The notes under the pieces were generated by a model. That model was given only the letters and a program-made list of their open reading frames with translations. It ran no database searches and was not told where the DNA came from. 15,670 nt of DNA. Origin: an uncultured Desulfomonile sp. Its GTDB lineage: Bacteria > Desulfobacterota > Desulfomonilia > Desulfomonilales > Desulfomonilaceae. Position numbers and translations under genes: made by a program. Shown here piece by piece: positions 7,154 through 14,807 of this stretch. Numbering within the stretch: position 1 is the first letter of the stretch; the number at the start of each line of letters is the position of its first letter. The stretch covers positions 1-15,670 of the forward strand of contig CAIXMD010000189.1 of assembly GCA_903920415.1 (NCBI GenBank), read 5' to 3'.

Positions 7154-8419
7154 TTGTGTAAATTGTTCCTCTCAGCTATAATCATGGCCATTGTCTGCTG
7201 GTGGGTCCCTTTTCTCCATGGCGGCTCCGACAACAAGAACTCACAAACTGAAGAAAAGAGACCTGATAGCCAATCATCCCTATTTGCTCAAGAAATCCAT
7301 CTTTCAGAGGCTCCCACATTGCTGGCTCAGGCTGGTCGCGCAAGGGTATCATCCACTGGGGAGCAATCGACCGTGCAAGCGAAGATTACGGGCAAAAGTC
7401 CTACAAATACCGAAACCGTTGTGGTTCCTGATCGAGGCGAGTTTCAACTCCTTTCAAGAGACCCACTGGATCTGTTGCAACTGGACAATATAAAACCTCT
7501 CTATACATCTCCGGCAATTCCTGGTGAGGGAGTGTGGGAATCTTCCGGTTCTCCACGAGATCCACTGGGAAGGCCCATCGTCTATAAGACATTTTATCGG
7601 CCGAGTGTCGACTTTCCAAATGCCATGGTCTACATGATGGTCGTAGACATGGGTAAGGCTTTCTTGCAGTACTACGTGGGGTCTCAGGAGCCAGGCGCTC
7701 CTCGCGCCAATTCCGAGGTGGAACCGGAAATACGTTCACGCATTTTGGCCGTAACCAATGCAATGTGGATGCAACGTCATTCTCAGGGAGCCGGAGCCAT
7801 ATTCAGAGGAAAAGTCCTCTATCCATTGGTAGAAGATATGGCAACCCTTATCGTTTACCAGGACGGATCAGTGGATATTCGTGACTGGTCCTCTGATATA
7901 CCCATCAATCTGATTCGTGATGCACGCCAACTTCGTCACCTGATTGTCAAGAACGGTATGGTGGTTCAATCCATTGTTCGGAAGGGCCGAGTTGAGGACT
8001 CAGAGATCGGACTAGGATTTTTACTTGGAGGTGGAGGGAGAGACCAGGATGGAAAACATTTCTGGTATGTTGCCCATCGCAGCGCCTTTGGAATTCGCAA
8101 GGACGGCAATCTAGTTTTTGCAATCGGCCATCACATTGGAAGCAAGGATTTGGCCAAGGCCCTTGTCCTCGCAGGGAGCGAACGAGGAATCCATGCGGAC
8201 GCCAACCCCGACAATATTGTAGCAAACCTGTACATTAGAGATTCTTACGGCAACCTGGTTCGAAAAATGAAGCTGTCGCCTGAGCAATCAAAATACACGT
8301 TAAAAAGGTACGAAGATAGATACTCTAAAGATTTCTTTGCTTTTTTCCTTAGAGACAGCGGGTTTCCCGGTGGAAATGCTTTAAGTCGTGGGGACGGCCC
8401 CGTGAGGTCTCTCCCTTAA
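7154..8419 (+). CDS. Exported protein of unknown function, weakly NAGPA/DUF2233-like
   Basis: A 421-residue protein with an N-terminal hydrophobic segment (about residues 4-22), so probably exported or membrane-anchored. A polar low-complexity linker follows to about residue 95, then a globular part. I do not recognise it firmly. The region 159-345 recalls phosphodiester glycosidase (NAGPA/DUF2233) domains: a strand pair near MVYMMVVDM, an AVTNAMW segment at 199-205, then AFGIRKDGNLVFAIG at 311-325 followed by a helix (KDLAKALVLAG). The usual glycine-rich D-G-G-G-S signature is not present where expected (around 346-356), so glycosidase activity is doubtful. The start is TTG at 7154, supported by GAGGG at 7141-7145 eight bases upstream; an in-frame ATG at 7184 would spoil the signal segment. 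The TPR gene follows after 6 bases, suggesting a shared function at the envelope. Confidence 0.7.
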   Translation: MCKLFLSAIIMAIVCWWVPFLHGGSDNKNSQTEEKRPDSQSSLFAQEIHLSEAPTLLAQAGRARVSSTGEQSTVQAKITGKSPTNTETVVVPDRGEFQLLSRDPLDLLQLDNIKPLYTSPAIPGEGVWESSGSPRDPLGRPIVYKTFYRPSVDFPNAMVYMMVVDMGKAFLQYYVGSQEPGAPRANSEVEPEIRSRILAVTNAMWMQRHSQGAGAIFRGKVLYPLVEDMATLIVYQDGSVDIRDWSSDIPINLIRDARQLRHLIVKNGMVVQSIVRKGRVEDSEIGLGFLLGGGGRDQDGKHFWYVAHRSAFGIRKDGNLVFAIGHHIGSKDLAKALVLAGSERGIHADANPDNIVANLYIRDSYGNLVRKMKLSPEQSKYTLKRYEDRYSKDFFAFFLRDSGFPGGNALSRGDGPVRSLP

Positions 8420-8425
8420 AAAACC

Positions 8426-9211
8426 ATGAGAAAAATTAACACTACTCTTGCACTAGCCGTCGGAATAATTTACGTCATGCTTCTGACCGGAGTTCCGGCA
8501 TTTTCAAAGGACGCGCCTACAGTTTCTAGTAACGAGGCCGAAGCAATGACCGGAATAGGGATATTAAAAGCTAATTCCGGAGATTTGAAGCAGGCTTTGG
8601 CCTTTTTCGACAACAGCCTGAGAGCATCCGCTCGAAACCCCTTGGCACTGTTTAATCGAGGCAAAGTCTTTCTCATTCAAGGGCAACTGGACAAGGCCCT
8701 TCAGGATCTTGATAAGGCAATCAAGCTTGATCCTGAACTTGCCGGTGCTTTTATGGCACGAGGGATGGTATACCGCCTACGGGGGGACTTTTCTCAAGCC
8801 ATAAAGGATTTCAATAAGGCCATGAGTCTGGATTCTGATGACACTGCAGCCCTTACTAACCGTGCAGCCTTGTTTTTCGACACGGGCGAACACGAGAAAG
8901 CTCTGGAGGACCTCACCAAAATTATCGAAATTAATCCTCTTAACATCAAAGCCTTGGAAAATCGTGCGTATATACTGGAACAGATCGGTCGCTATGATGA
9001 AGCCATTAAAGACCTAAGCGCGATCATAGCCCATGAACCAAATCACCTCATGGCAATAAGACATCTTGGATACATTTACAGACAGAAAGGAGAACCCTTG
9101 ACCGCCCTCAGATGGTATCGAATGGCTCTCAAGCTTGAAGACTATGACTCCCGTCGTAAACGTTTGAGTGAAGAGATTCTGGAGATGGAACGCAAGGCCG
9201 AGCATAAGTAG
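8426..9211 (+). CDS. Exported tetratricopeptide-repeat protein
   Basis: A 261-residue protein with a signal peptide (positive MRK, hydrophobic 7-22, likely cleavage around 25-28) followed by six tandem 34-residue TPR units at about 38-71, 72-105, 106-139, 140-173, 174-207 and 208-241. Each unit shows the pattern of small and aromatic residues, for example ALFNRGKVFLIQGQLDKALQ in unit two. A charged helix ends the protein. TPR arrays are protein-binding scaffolds; this one probably acts in the periplasm. The gene starts 6 bases after the upstream unknown exported protein and has no close ribosome site of its own, so translation is probably coupled. A natural guess is that the two products interact, but the sequence does not show it. 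Confidence 0.85.
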   Translation: MRKINTTLALAVGIIYVMLLTGVPAFSKDAPTVSSNEAEAMTGIGILKANSGDLKQALAFFDNSLRASARNPLALFNRGKVFLIQGQLDKALQDLDKAIKLDPELAGAFMARGMVYRLRGDFSQAIKDFNKAMSLDSDDTAALTNRAALFFDTGEHEKALEDLTKIIEINPLNIKALENRAYILEQIGRYDEAIKDLSAIIAHEPNHLMAIRHLGYIYRQKGEPLTALRWYRMALKLEDYDSRRKRLSEEILEMERKAEHK

Positions 9212-9530
9212 CCTTTTCCTGCAGTGATAGATTCAATACGTGAACCTCCGGACCGAGGTCGGTGCTTGTAGACTCCTGAAGCTCCGATCCGTACAGACTT
9301 TATTTTCCTTGACTCCTCTTAAAGCCCCTACTACACTTTAAAGGTTTTTTCAGTAGTTGGTATCAGACTCTTTATCCATTTTAATCAAATTTCATGGGCA
9401 AGGGGTCCGATGACAATGTCGAAGATCTTGACTGGGAAAATCTAAATTTGAGTCTGTCCACGAGTCCAAAGCAGGATCAAATTTACACGAAATGAGAATC
9501 TAGGCTATTCAATCGCAAGGAGGATGACCC
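9212..9530. other. Intergenic region and leader before etfB
   Basis: No gene is seen in this 319-base stretch. Near its start is a short palindrome, ACCGA-GG-TCGGT at 9252-9263, with an overlapping 5-base-pair stem (ACCTC at 9244-9248, GAGGT at 9255-9259), but no T tract to make it a terminator. A candidate promoter at 9309-9337 would give etfBA a leader of almost 190 bases. I recognised no riboswitch in it. Confidence 0.5.
9309..9337 (+). promoter_or_regulatory. Candidate promoter of etfBA
   Basis: TTGACT at 9309-9314 and TACACT at 9332-9337 are separated by 17 bases. The -35 is a five-of-six match and the -10 four of six. It is the best promoter-like pair in the gap before etfB. Confidence 0.5.
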
Positions 9531-10310
9531 GTGAAATCACTGGTATGTCTAAAACAAGTGCCCGACTCAGAAACACAAATTAAAGTGAATTCTGAAGGGA
9601 CTGGCATCGTAACCGACGGCATAAAGTACGTCATCAACCCCTATGATGAATTCAGCGTAGAAGAGGCCCTCCGTCTGAAAGAAAAATTCAAGTCAGGCGA
9701 GGTAGTTATTCTAAGCATAGGTCCGGACCGCGCAACCGAAGCCATTAGAACCGCGCTGGCAATGGGGGCGGATCGTGGAATTCACGTTAACGATGACTCG
9801 CTCAATCAGGCCGATCCATACGTGATCGCTCAAGCGCTAGCCGCTGCTGCAGGCCAGAGCGAATACGACATTATTTTCTGTGGTCACCGTGCAATCGACG
9901 ACGATTTTGGAGAAACTGGGGCAATGTTGGCTGAATTCATGAAAATTCCCCAGGTAACACTGGTGACTAAAGTGGAAGTGGCGGAGGACAAGAAAACTGC
10001 CGTAGTTGAGAGGGATGTAGAAGGCGGGAAAGAAGTTGTCGAAGTTGCCCTCCCCTGCGTGCTGACTTCTCAGAAAGGACTTAATGAACCGAGGTACGCC
10101 TCCCTTCCCGGGATCATGAAAGCCAAGAAGAAACCTATAGAAAAGAAGAATGCCGCCGAGCTAGGTGTCGATACCGAACCGAAGTTGCAGTGCCGGCAGT
10201 TCACTATGCCTATGGAAAGGCAGGCGGGAAAGAAATACGAGGATATGGAACCCGCTGAAGCCGCAAAAATAGTTGTGAATGCGCTTCGGTCAGAGGCCAA
10301 AGCAATCTGA
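9531..10310 (+). CDS. etfB: Electron transfer flavoprotein beta subunit
   Basis: A 259-residue EtfB. It pairs with EtfA to form a soluble flavoprotein that carries electrons between acyl-CoA or related dehydrogenases and the respiratory chain; it normally holds AMP or a second FAD. Family features are the opening KSLVCLKQVPDSE, NPYDEFSVEEALRLKE at 36-51, the alanine-rich AMGADRGIHV at 78-86, GHRAIDDDFGETG at 118-130, and the beta-subunit signature NEPRYASLPGIMKAKK at 185-200. The start is GTG at 9531 with a strong AAGGAGG at 9517-9523. etfA follows after 49 bases. No dehydrogenase or quinone oxidoreductase lies nearby, so the electron donor is unknown, and I cannot say whether it is an electron-bifurcating type. 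Confidence 0.95.
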   Translation: MKSLVCLKQVPDSETQIKVNSEGTGIVTDGIKYVINPYDEFSVEEALRLKEKFKSGEVVILSIGPDRATEAIRTALAMGADRGIHVNDDSLNQADPYVIAQALAAAAGQSEYDIIFCGHRAIDDDFGETGAMLAEFMKIPQVTLVTKVEVAEDKKTAVVERDVEGGKEVVEVALPCVLTSQKGLNEPRYASLPGIMKAKKKPIEKKNAAELGVDTEPKLQCRQFTMPMERQAGKKYEDMEPAEAAKIVVNALRSEAKAI

Positions 10311-10359
10311 GCGGCTCCCACTCGAAAAAAAAGGTTCAAACTATGGAGGTGAATTTCAG

Positions 10360-11340
10360 ATGTCTAAGGTGATGATATACGGAGAAATAAAAGGCGGAAA
10401 AATTAAGAAAACAGCCTATGAATTGGCCAGTGAGGGTCGTAGGTTGGCAGACGAACTCGGAGGCGACTTGGGAGCCGTATTGATTGGCCCCCAGTCTGCC
10501 CAGTTTGCTCCAGAATTGGCTAAATACGGTGTGGACACCGTTTTCGTGATCGAAGATTCCGACCTAGAGATCTATAATTCGGAGTTTTACGCTCAAGCTC
10601 TGGCATATGTGGTAGACGAAAAAAAACCGGAAATACTTCTTATTAGCCATTCGATGCAAGGCAAAGATCTTGCCCCAAGAACAGCAGCAAAGCTCGGTGT
10701 TGCAAGCATTGCAGACTGCGTCTCTTTCGAACTGGATGGCCGTACTTTGGTAGGAAAACGACCTATTTATGCTGGAAAATGTTCTTCTAAATGGGTAAGC
10801 ACAGCATCCTCTCAGATTGCCTCCGCGAGACCTAACGTACTGGAAACAAGGGAAAACCCTAAAGCGGGCAATGTAGAAATAGTGGCATTTACTCCGGATA
10901 AGGGGCGATCAACATACACGACGAAGGAACTCAATCTCGATACGAGCGGCAAGGTGGACCTTACTGAGGCGGATATAATCGTTTCGGGAGGCCGAGGTAT
11001 GGGAAGTCCGGACTATTCTCTTCTCGAGGAGATGGCTTCCATATTCGGCACTACTGCTACTGTAGGGGCTTCCAGGGCAGCGGTGGACGCGGGATGGAGG
11101 AAACATATCGATCAGGTTGGACAGACGGGAAAAACCGTAACTCCAAATCTTTACGTAGCTTGTGGAATTTCAGGTTCGATCCAACATCTGGCTGGTATGG
11201 GATCATCAAAAGTCATTGTGGCGATAAATAAGGATACTGAGGCACCGATTTTCACCAAAGCCGATTACGGTATCGTGGGCGACCTATTTAAAGTGATACC
11301 GGAATTCAACAAGGAACTGCGGGCATTGCTGTCTGAATAG
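10360..11340 (+). CDS. etfA: Electron transfer flavoprotein alpha subunit
   Basis: A 326-residue EtfA, which carries the electron-transferring FAD of the EtfAB dimer. The C-terminal FAD domain is complete: SGGRGMGS at 209-216, GASRAAVDAGW at 236-246, QVGQTGKTV at 252-260, GISGSIQH at 269-276 and AINKD at 288-292, ending in the usual ADYGIVGDLFKVIPE. There is no N-terminal ferredoxin domain, unlike some bifurcating homologues. The frame is open from 10279, inside etfB, but the ATG at 10360 is preferred: GGAGG at 10345-10349 precedes it by 10 bases, and MSKVMIYGE is a normal EtfA beginning. It is cotranscribed with etfB. No clear terminator follows. Confidence 0.95.
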   Translation: MSKVMIYGEIKGGKIKKTAYELASEGRRLADELGGDLGAVLIGPQSAQFAPELAKYGVDTVFVIEDSDLEIYNSEFYAQALAYVVDEKKPEILLISHSMQGKDLAPRTAAKLGVASIADCVSFELDGRTLVGKRPIYAGKCSSKWVSTASSQIASARPNVLETRENPKAGNVEIVAFTPDKGRSTYTTKELNLDTSGKVDLTEADIIVSGGRGMGSPDYSLLEEMASIFGTTATVGASRAAVDAGWRKHIDQVGQTGKTVTPNLYVACGISGSIQHLAGMGSSKVIVAINKDTEAPIFTKADYGIVGDLFKVIPEFNKELRALLSE

Positions 11341-11502
11341 TCTTGTTTATTGCAGTTTCGGGTTTATTCGGGCCGTGCTATCCTGATACTGAGGCCTTGG
11401 AAACCTATCTCCTTTCTGAATGCACTTTAGTCGGCCCAGGTTTTGAGAGAAAATTTTTTTAGTGTTGGCCTGGGATATAGAAGGATCAGTACATCTACTC
11501 TC

Positions 11503-11519
11503 AGAATCAACTTGATTCT
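11503..11519. promoter_or_regulatory. 17-base palindrome upstream of the pentapeptide-repeat gene
   Basis: AGAATCAA at 11503-11510 and TTGATTCT at 11512-11519 form a perfect inverted repeat about a single central base, 46 bases before the preferred start codon at 11566. Such compact symmetry is more like an operator for a dimeric regulator than a terminator, as no T tract follows. The regulator is unknown. Confidence 0.4.
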
Positions 11520-11565
11520 TCTATGAACCGACAAAAACTCAAATTTCCATTGCATGAGGTGCGTA

Positions 11566-12789
11566 ATGACGCATGATGAAATTCAAAAAGCTTTACAACT
11601 TCACAAGAAATGGCTGGATAAGGAAGAAGACGGTCAGCGAGCTGACTTCAGCGGTGCAAATCTCAAGAAGGCTGACCTCAGAAGAGCCGACCTCAGAGAA
11701 GCCGACTTCACAAAGGCCGATCTCAGTGAAGCGGATCTTAGAGGATCCGATCTTCGAGGAGTGAACTTCAACGGCGCTGAGCTAAGCGGGGCAAAACTCA
11801 GGGCCGCCAGACTCAGACGCGCCGATGTCAGCGGTGCAAGACTCGTGGATGCCGACATGAGCCGTGCCAGACTCCGAGGAGCCAACTTCAGCGGATCGGA
11901 TCTCAGCGGGGCTGACCTCAGCGGGGCAAAACTCTTACGGGTGAACCTGAGGGAATCCAATCTCAGCAAAGGAGACCTCAGCGGAGCGGATCTGAGCGAG
12001 GCAGACCTTACCGGGGCAGACCTTCGAGACGCTGATGTCAGCGGTGCGAAGCTCGTCGAGGTCAACTTCACCGAATGCAAGCTTATGGGTACGAATCTGC
12101 GAAGATCCGACATCAGCGGGGCAAAACTAAGTGGAGCAGAACTGAACAGCGCGAAATTAAGCGGGGCAGACCTCAGCGGCGCGGATCTCAGCGGAGCTGA
12201 TCTCGGCGGGGTTAAACTCAGGGGCAGTGACCTCCGAGGTGCCGACCTGACCGGTGCCAAATTGGGTAAAGCGGATCTCAGTGGGGCCAATCTCTTAAAA
12301 GCAACGCTCAGCGGGGCAGACCTTAGTGGCGCAAAACTTCGTGGAACTTTCCTTTACAGGGCAAACATGAAGGGCGTTTCTCTCAAAGGGGCAGACCTCT
12401 CTGGAGCAAACATCTGCGGTGCAAACCTTCGTGAAGCAAATATCTGTGGCGCAAACCTGTATAGCGCAGACTTGAGCAGGGCAGACTTGAGCGAAGCAGA
12501 CCTGCGTGACGCAGACTTGTCTAAAACTGATCTCAGCGCAGCTAACTTCAAAACAGCTAACCTGACGGGCGCGGATCTCAGCAGAGCCAATCTTTCTATG
12601 GCAAACCTCAGCGGCGCGAACCTGAGTGGGGTCAATCTTTGCCTAGCTAACTGCAACAATGCAGACCTGAGTGGTGCAAACCTGAACGGAGCGGACCTGA
12701 ACGAGGCGGATTTCCTCGGTGCAAACCTCAAGAATGTAAACCTGGAAGGCGCAAAAGTTGAAGGGGCTAAAGGACTGATACCGGAATAG
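11566..12789 (+). CDS. Long pentapeptide-repeat protein
   Basis: A 407-residue protein. A 24-residue N-terminal helix-like segment (with LHKKWLDKEEDGQ) is followed by about 75 consecutive pentapeptides of the A-(D/N)-L-x-x type, in register from residue 25 to about 400 without a break, then IPE. Pentapeptide repeats fold as a right-handed quadrilateral beta-helix with four repeats per turn, so this would give about 19 turns. Many units carry Lys in place of Asp/Asn (GAKL). Cysteines appear in units such as ECKLM, GANIC (twice) and GVNLC. There is no signal peptide or membrane segment, so it is probably cytosolic. The family has no single function; some short members mimic DNA and protect gyrase, which is not implied here. 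The ATG at 11566 is preferred over 11554 because GAGGTG at 11556-11561 precedes it. It converges with mnmG. Confidence 0.92.
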   Translation: MTHDEIQKALQLHKKWLDKEEDGQRADFSGANLKKADLRRADLREADFTKADLSEADLRGSDLRGVNFNGAELSGAKLRAARLRRADVSGARLVDADMSRARLRGANFSGSDLSGADLSGAKLLRVNLRESNLSKGDLSGADLSEADLTGADLRDADVSGAKLVEVNFTECKLMGTNLRRSDISGAKLSGAELNSAKLSGADLSGADLSGADLGGVKLRGSDLRGADLTGAKLGKADLSGANLLKATLSGADLSGAKLRGTFLYRANMKGVSLKGADLSGANICGANLREANICGANLYSADLSRADLSEADLRDADLSKTDLSAANFKTANLTGADLSRANLSMANLSGANLSGVNLCLANCNNADLSGANLNGADLNEADFLGANLKNVNLEGAKVEGAKGLIPE

Positions 12790-12867
12790 ATCGTGGTCCG
12801 GCTAAAAAAAAATCTCAGAATGCCCGGGTTTGCTGCTCTCCGTGAATTACGTGTCATTTATCCAGCG

Positions 12868-12895
12868 GGGGGGACATCCAGTGGGATGTCTCTCC
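12868..12895. terminator. Stem-loop between convergent genes
   Basis: GACATCC at 12873-12879 pairs with GGATGTC at 12884-12890 around the loop AGTG. The stem can be extended outward to 12868-12895 with G-C and G-U pairs. It lies between the ends of the pentapeptide-repeat gene (12789) and mnmG (12916), where a bidirectional terminator is expected. Neither strand has a clear T tract, so intrinsic termination is uncertain. Confidence 0.45.
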
Positions 12896-12915
12896 TTTGG
12901 GAAGCAGAAGGTTCT

Positions 12916-14775
12916 TCATCCGGCCCTCATGCGCACCATGAGCGCGCTCAACGCTGCCGGTGTAATACCTGGAATCCTTGAAACCTGTCCCAAGGAGTGG
13001 GGCCTGACAGATTTGAGCCTCTCTCTCAACTCCCTGGAAAGACCTTGCACCCTGTCATAATCTATATCTTCAGGGATAATGGCCTTTTCCATTTTTTGAA
13101 ACTGGTTGGCCTCCCTGATCTGTCTATCTATGTACCCCTCGTATTTCAGGCGGATCTCGATTTGCGAGCGTAATTCAGCATCCAGACCAGAGTCAAGAAT
13201 TCCTAGATGAACCAAGTCTTCTACGCTGATCTCAGGCCTCTTGAGAAGCCTAATTCCGCTCATTGCCTCAATAATTTCCCTACCGCCCCGAGAGCGAATC
13301 AAGTCATTCACTTTTGCGGTGGGCTTCACGCGAATTCCTTCAAGCAGCCGTAAATTATTTTCCAACATTCTGAGCTTTGTTTCCAACTCATCTACAAGGT
13401 GACTCGGGACGAGGCCCAGCGCTTGCCCTTTTCGCAATAGCCTTTCCGCTGCGTTATCTTCTCGTAATAGTAGCCGATACTCGGCTCTGGAAGTAAACAT
13501 TCGATAGGGCTCACTCACTCCCCGCGTGACCAGATCATCCACCATTACACCTATATAGGCTTCGGATCTGTCCAAAATGAAAGGCCCCTTCCCCATTATT
13601 GCCAAAGCCGCATTGATTCCGGCCAAGAGCCCTTGGGCCCCCGCTTCCTCGTATCCTGATGTACCATTGATCTGACCGGCAAGATACAGCCTTGCAATTG
13701 TTCTGCTTTCCAGGGTAAGTCTCAGGTTGGTGGGGTGTATGAAATCATACTCAATTGCGTAGGCCGGACGAACTATTTCCGCTTCTTCCAAACCTGGAAC
13801 AGACCTGAGCAACTCCGTTTGTACCTCAGGTGGAAGAGAATTTCCCAAACCTTTCAAATAAAGTTCAGATGTGTGAAGTCCCTCTGGTTCCGCTACCACG
13901 GGATGTCTCTCCCTGTCAGGGAACCTTGCGACCTTATCCTCCAGTGACGGGCAATACCGTGCAGGAGTTCCCTTTATGGTCCCTGAATACAGTGGTGACC
14001 TCAACAGGTTGCCCCGCACGATATCGTGGGTCAGCTTGGAGGTATAAGTCCTGAAACAGGATCGAACGGGGCGAGAGACTCTGGAGGTCCTAAGGGAAAA
14101 GGGTCGAATGAAGTCATCTCCAGGATCCTCGGTCATGAGGGCAAAATTTACCGTTGCCCCTTTGACACGAGGAGGGGTTCCCGTCTTGAAGCGACCCCAC
14201 GGAAGGCCGAGTCTCTTGAGCTGCGAAGCCAGACCCTGAGCAGGGAATTCACCGGCGCGTCCTGCGCCGTATGAGACCTGGCCCACGTGAATGACCCCAT
14301 CCAAAAAAGTGCCGGTGGCAAGCACCACAGCCTGCGAACTTACCTCATATCCGGACCGCTCACGAATCCCCAGACAAACCCTTTCCTTGATGAGCAGACT
14401 GTCCACCATCTCCTGGCGCACGAGAAGGTTGGGTTCCTTCTCGACGGCCGACTTCATGGCAAGCGAGTATTCCAGACGGTCGCACTGCATCCTGGAACCC
14501 TGAACTGCAGGTCCTTTACTGGTTCCCAGGATTTTGTACTGGATGCAGGACGCGTCGGCTGCCCGTCCCATCTCACCGCCGAGAGCATCAATCTCTCTGA
14601 CCAAATGTCCCTTGCCCAGCCCGCCGATAGAAGGATTACATGGCATCAAACCAATAGTGTCCGCACTCAATGTGTAAAGCCATACGGATAATCCCATCCG
14701 CGCACAGGCCAGGGCTGCCTCGCATCCTGCATGCCCAGCACCAACAACGATTATGTCTATTTCGGGTCTTTTCAC
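12916..14775 (-). CDS. mnmG: tRNA uridine-5-carboxymethylaminomethyl modification enzyme MnmG
   Basis: A 619-residue MnmG (GidA), of normal length. With MnmE it adds the carboxymethylaminomethyl group at U34 of certain tRNAs, using FAD and a folate carbon. The FAD-binding GAGHAGCEAA is at 12-21, followed by MPCNPSIGGLGKGH (44-57), TGTFLDG (154-160) and RFKTGTPPR (195-203). The catalytic cysteine region RYCPSLEDKVARFP has C275, and GQINGTSGYEEAGAQG spans 367-382. The C-terminal GITPAALSALMVRM is also typical. The start is GTG at 14775, fixed by the family N-terminus; the ribosome site is weak (AAGAG about 10 bases upstream). It lies 32 bases after the LOG-family gene on the same strand and is probably cotranscribed. 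Its common neighbours mnmE and rsmG are not in the window. Confidence 0.97.
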   Translation of the reverse strand: MKRPEIDIIVVGAGHAGCEAALACARMGLSVWLYTLSADTIGLMPCNPSIGGLGKGHLVREIDALGGEMGRAADASCIQYKILGTSKGPAVQGSRMQCDRLEYSLAMKSAVEKEPNLLVRQEMVDSLLIKERVCLGIRERSGYEVSSQAVVLATGTFLDGVIHVGQVSYGAGRAGEFPAQGLASQLKRLGLPWGRFKTGTPPRVKGATVNFALMTEDPGDDFIRPFSLRTSRVSRPVRSCFRTYTSKLTHDIVRGNLLRSPLYSGTIKGTPARYCPSLEDKVARFPDRERHPVVAEPEGLHTSELYLKGLGNSLPPEVQTELLRSVPGLEEAEIVRPAYAIEYDFIHPTNLRLTLESRTIARLYLAGQINGTSGYEEAGAQGLLAGINAALAIMGKGPFILDRSEAYIGVMVDDLVTRGVSEPYRMFTSRAEYRLLLREDNAAERLLRKGQALGLVPSHLVDELETKLRMLENNLRLLEGIRVKPTAKVNDLIRSRGGREIIEAMSGIRLLKRPEISVEDLVHLGILDSGLDAELRSQIEIRLKYEGYIDRQIREANQFQKMEKAIIPEDIDYDRVQGLSRELRERLKSVRPHSLGQVSRIPGITPAALSALMVRMRAG

Positions 14776-14807
14776 GCGAGATTAGCTCTTAAGGTTGTGG
14801 AGCGTTT

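Noticed and set aside
10279..10359. Upstream extension of etfA into etfB
   Set aside because: The added residues are not part of the EtfA family, and a good ribosome site fixes the start at 10360.
11430..11476. CCCAGG and CCTGGG arms as a terminator for etfBA
   Set aside because: The arms are only six bases with a loop of about 30 bases, and no T tract follows the second arm.
11554..11565. Upstream ATG as start of the pentapeptide-repeat protein
   Set aside because: No ribosome site precedes it, while GAGGTG sits right before the ATG at 11566, overlapping this upstream start.
11634..12857. Long minus-strand open frames rich in Ala-Pro-Leu-Arg-Ser repeats opposite the pentapeptide gene
   Set aside because: They arise because the 15-base repeat units keep the opposite frame free of stops. 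The proteins are simple repeats without a ribosome site, and the sense strand has a recognised family.
14287..14691. 134-residue plus-strand frame opposite mnmG
   Set aside because: It lies fully inside the conserved FAD-binding part of mnmG and shows no independent family features.
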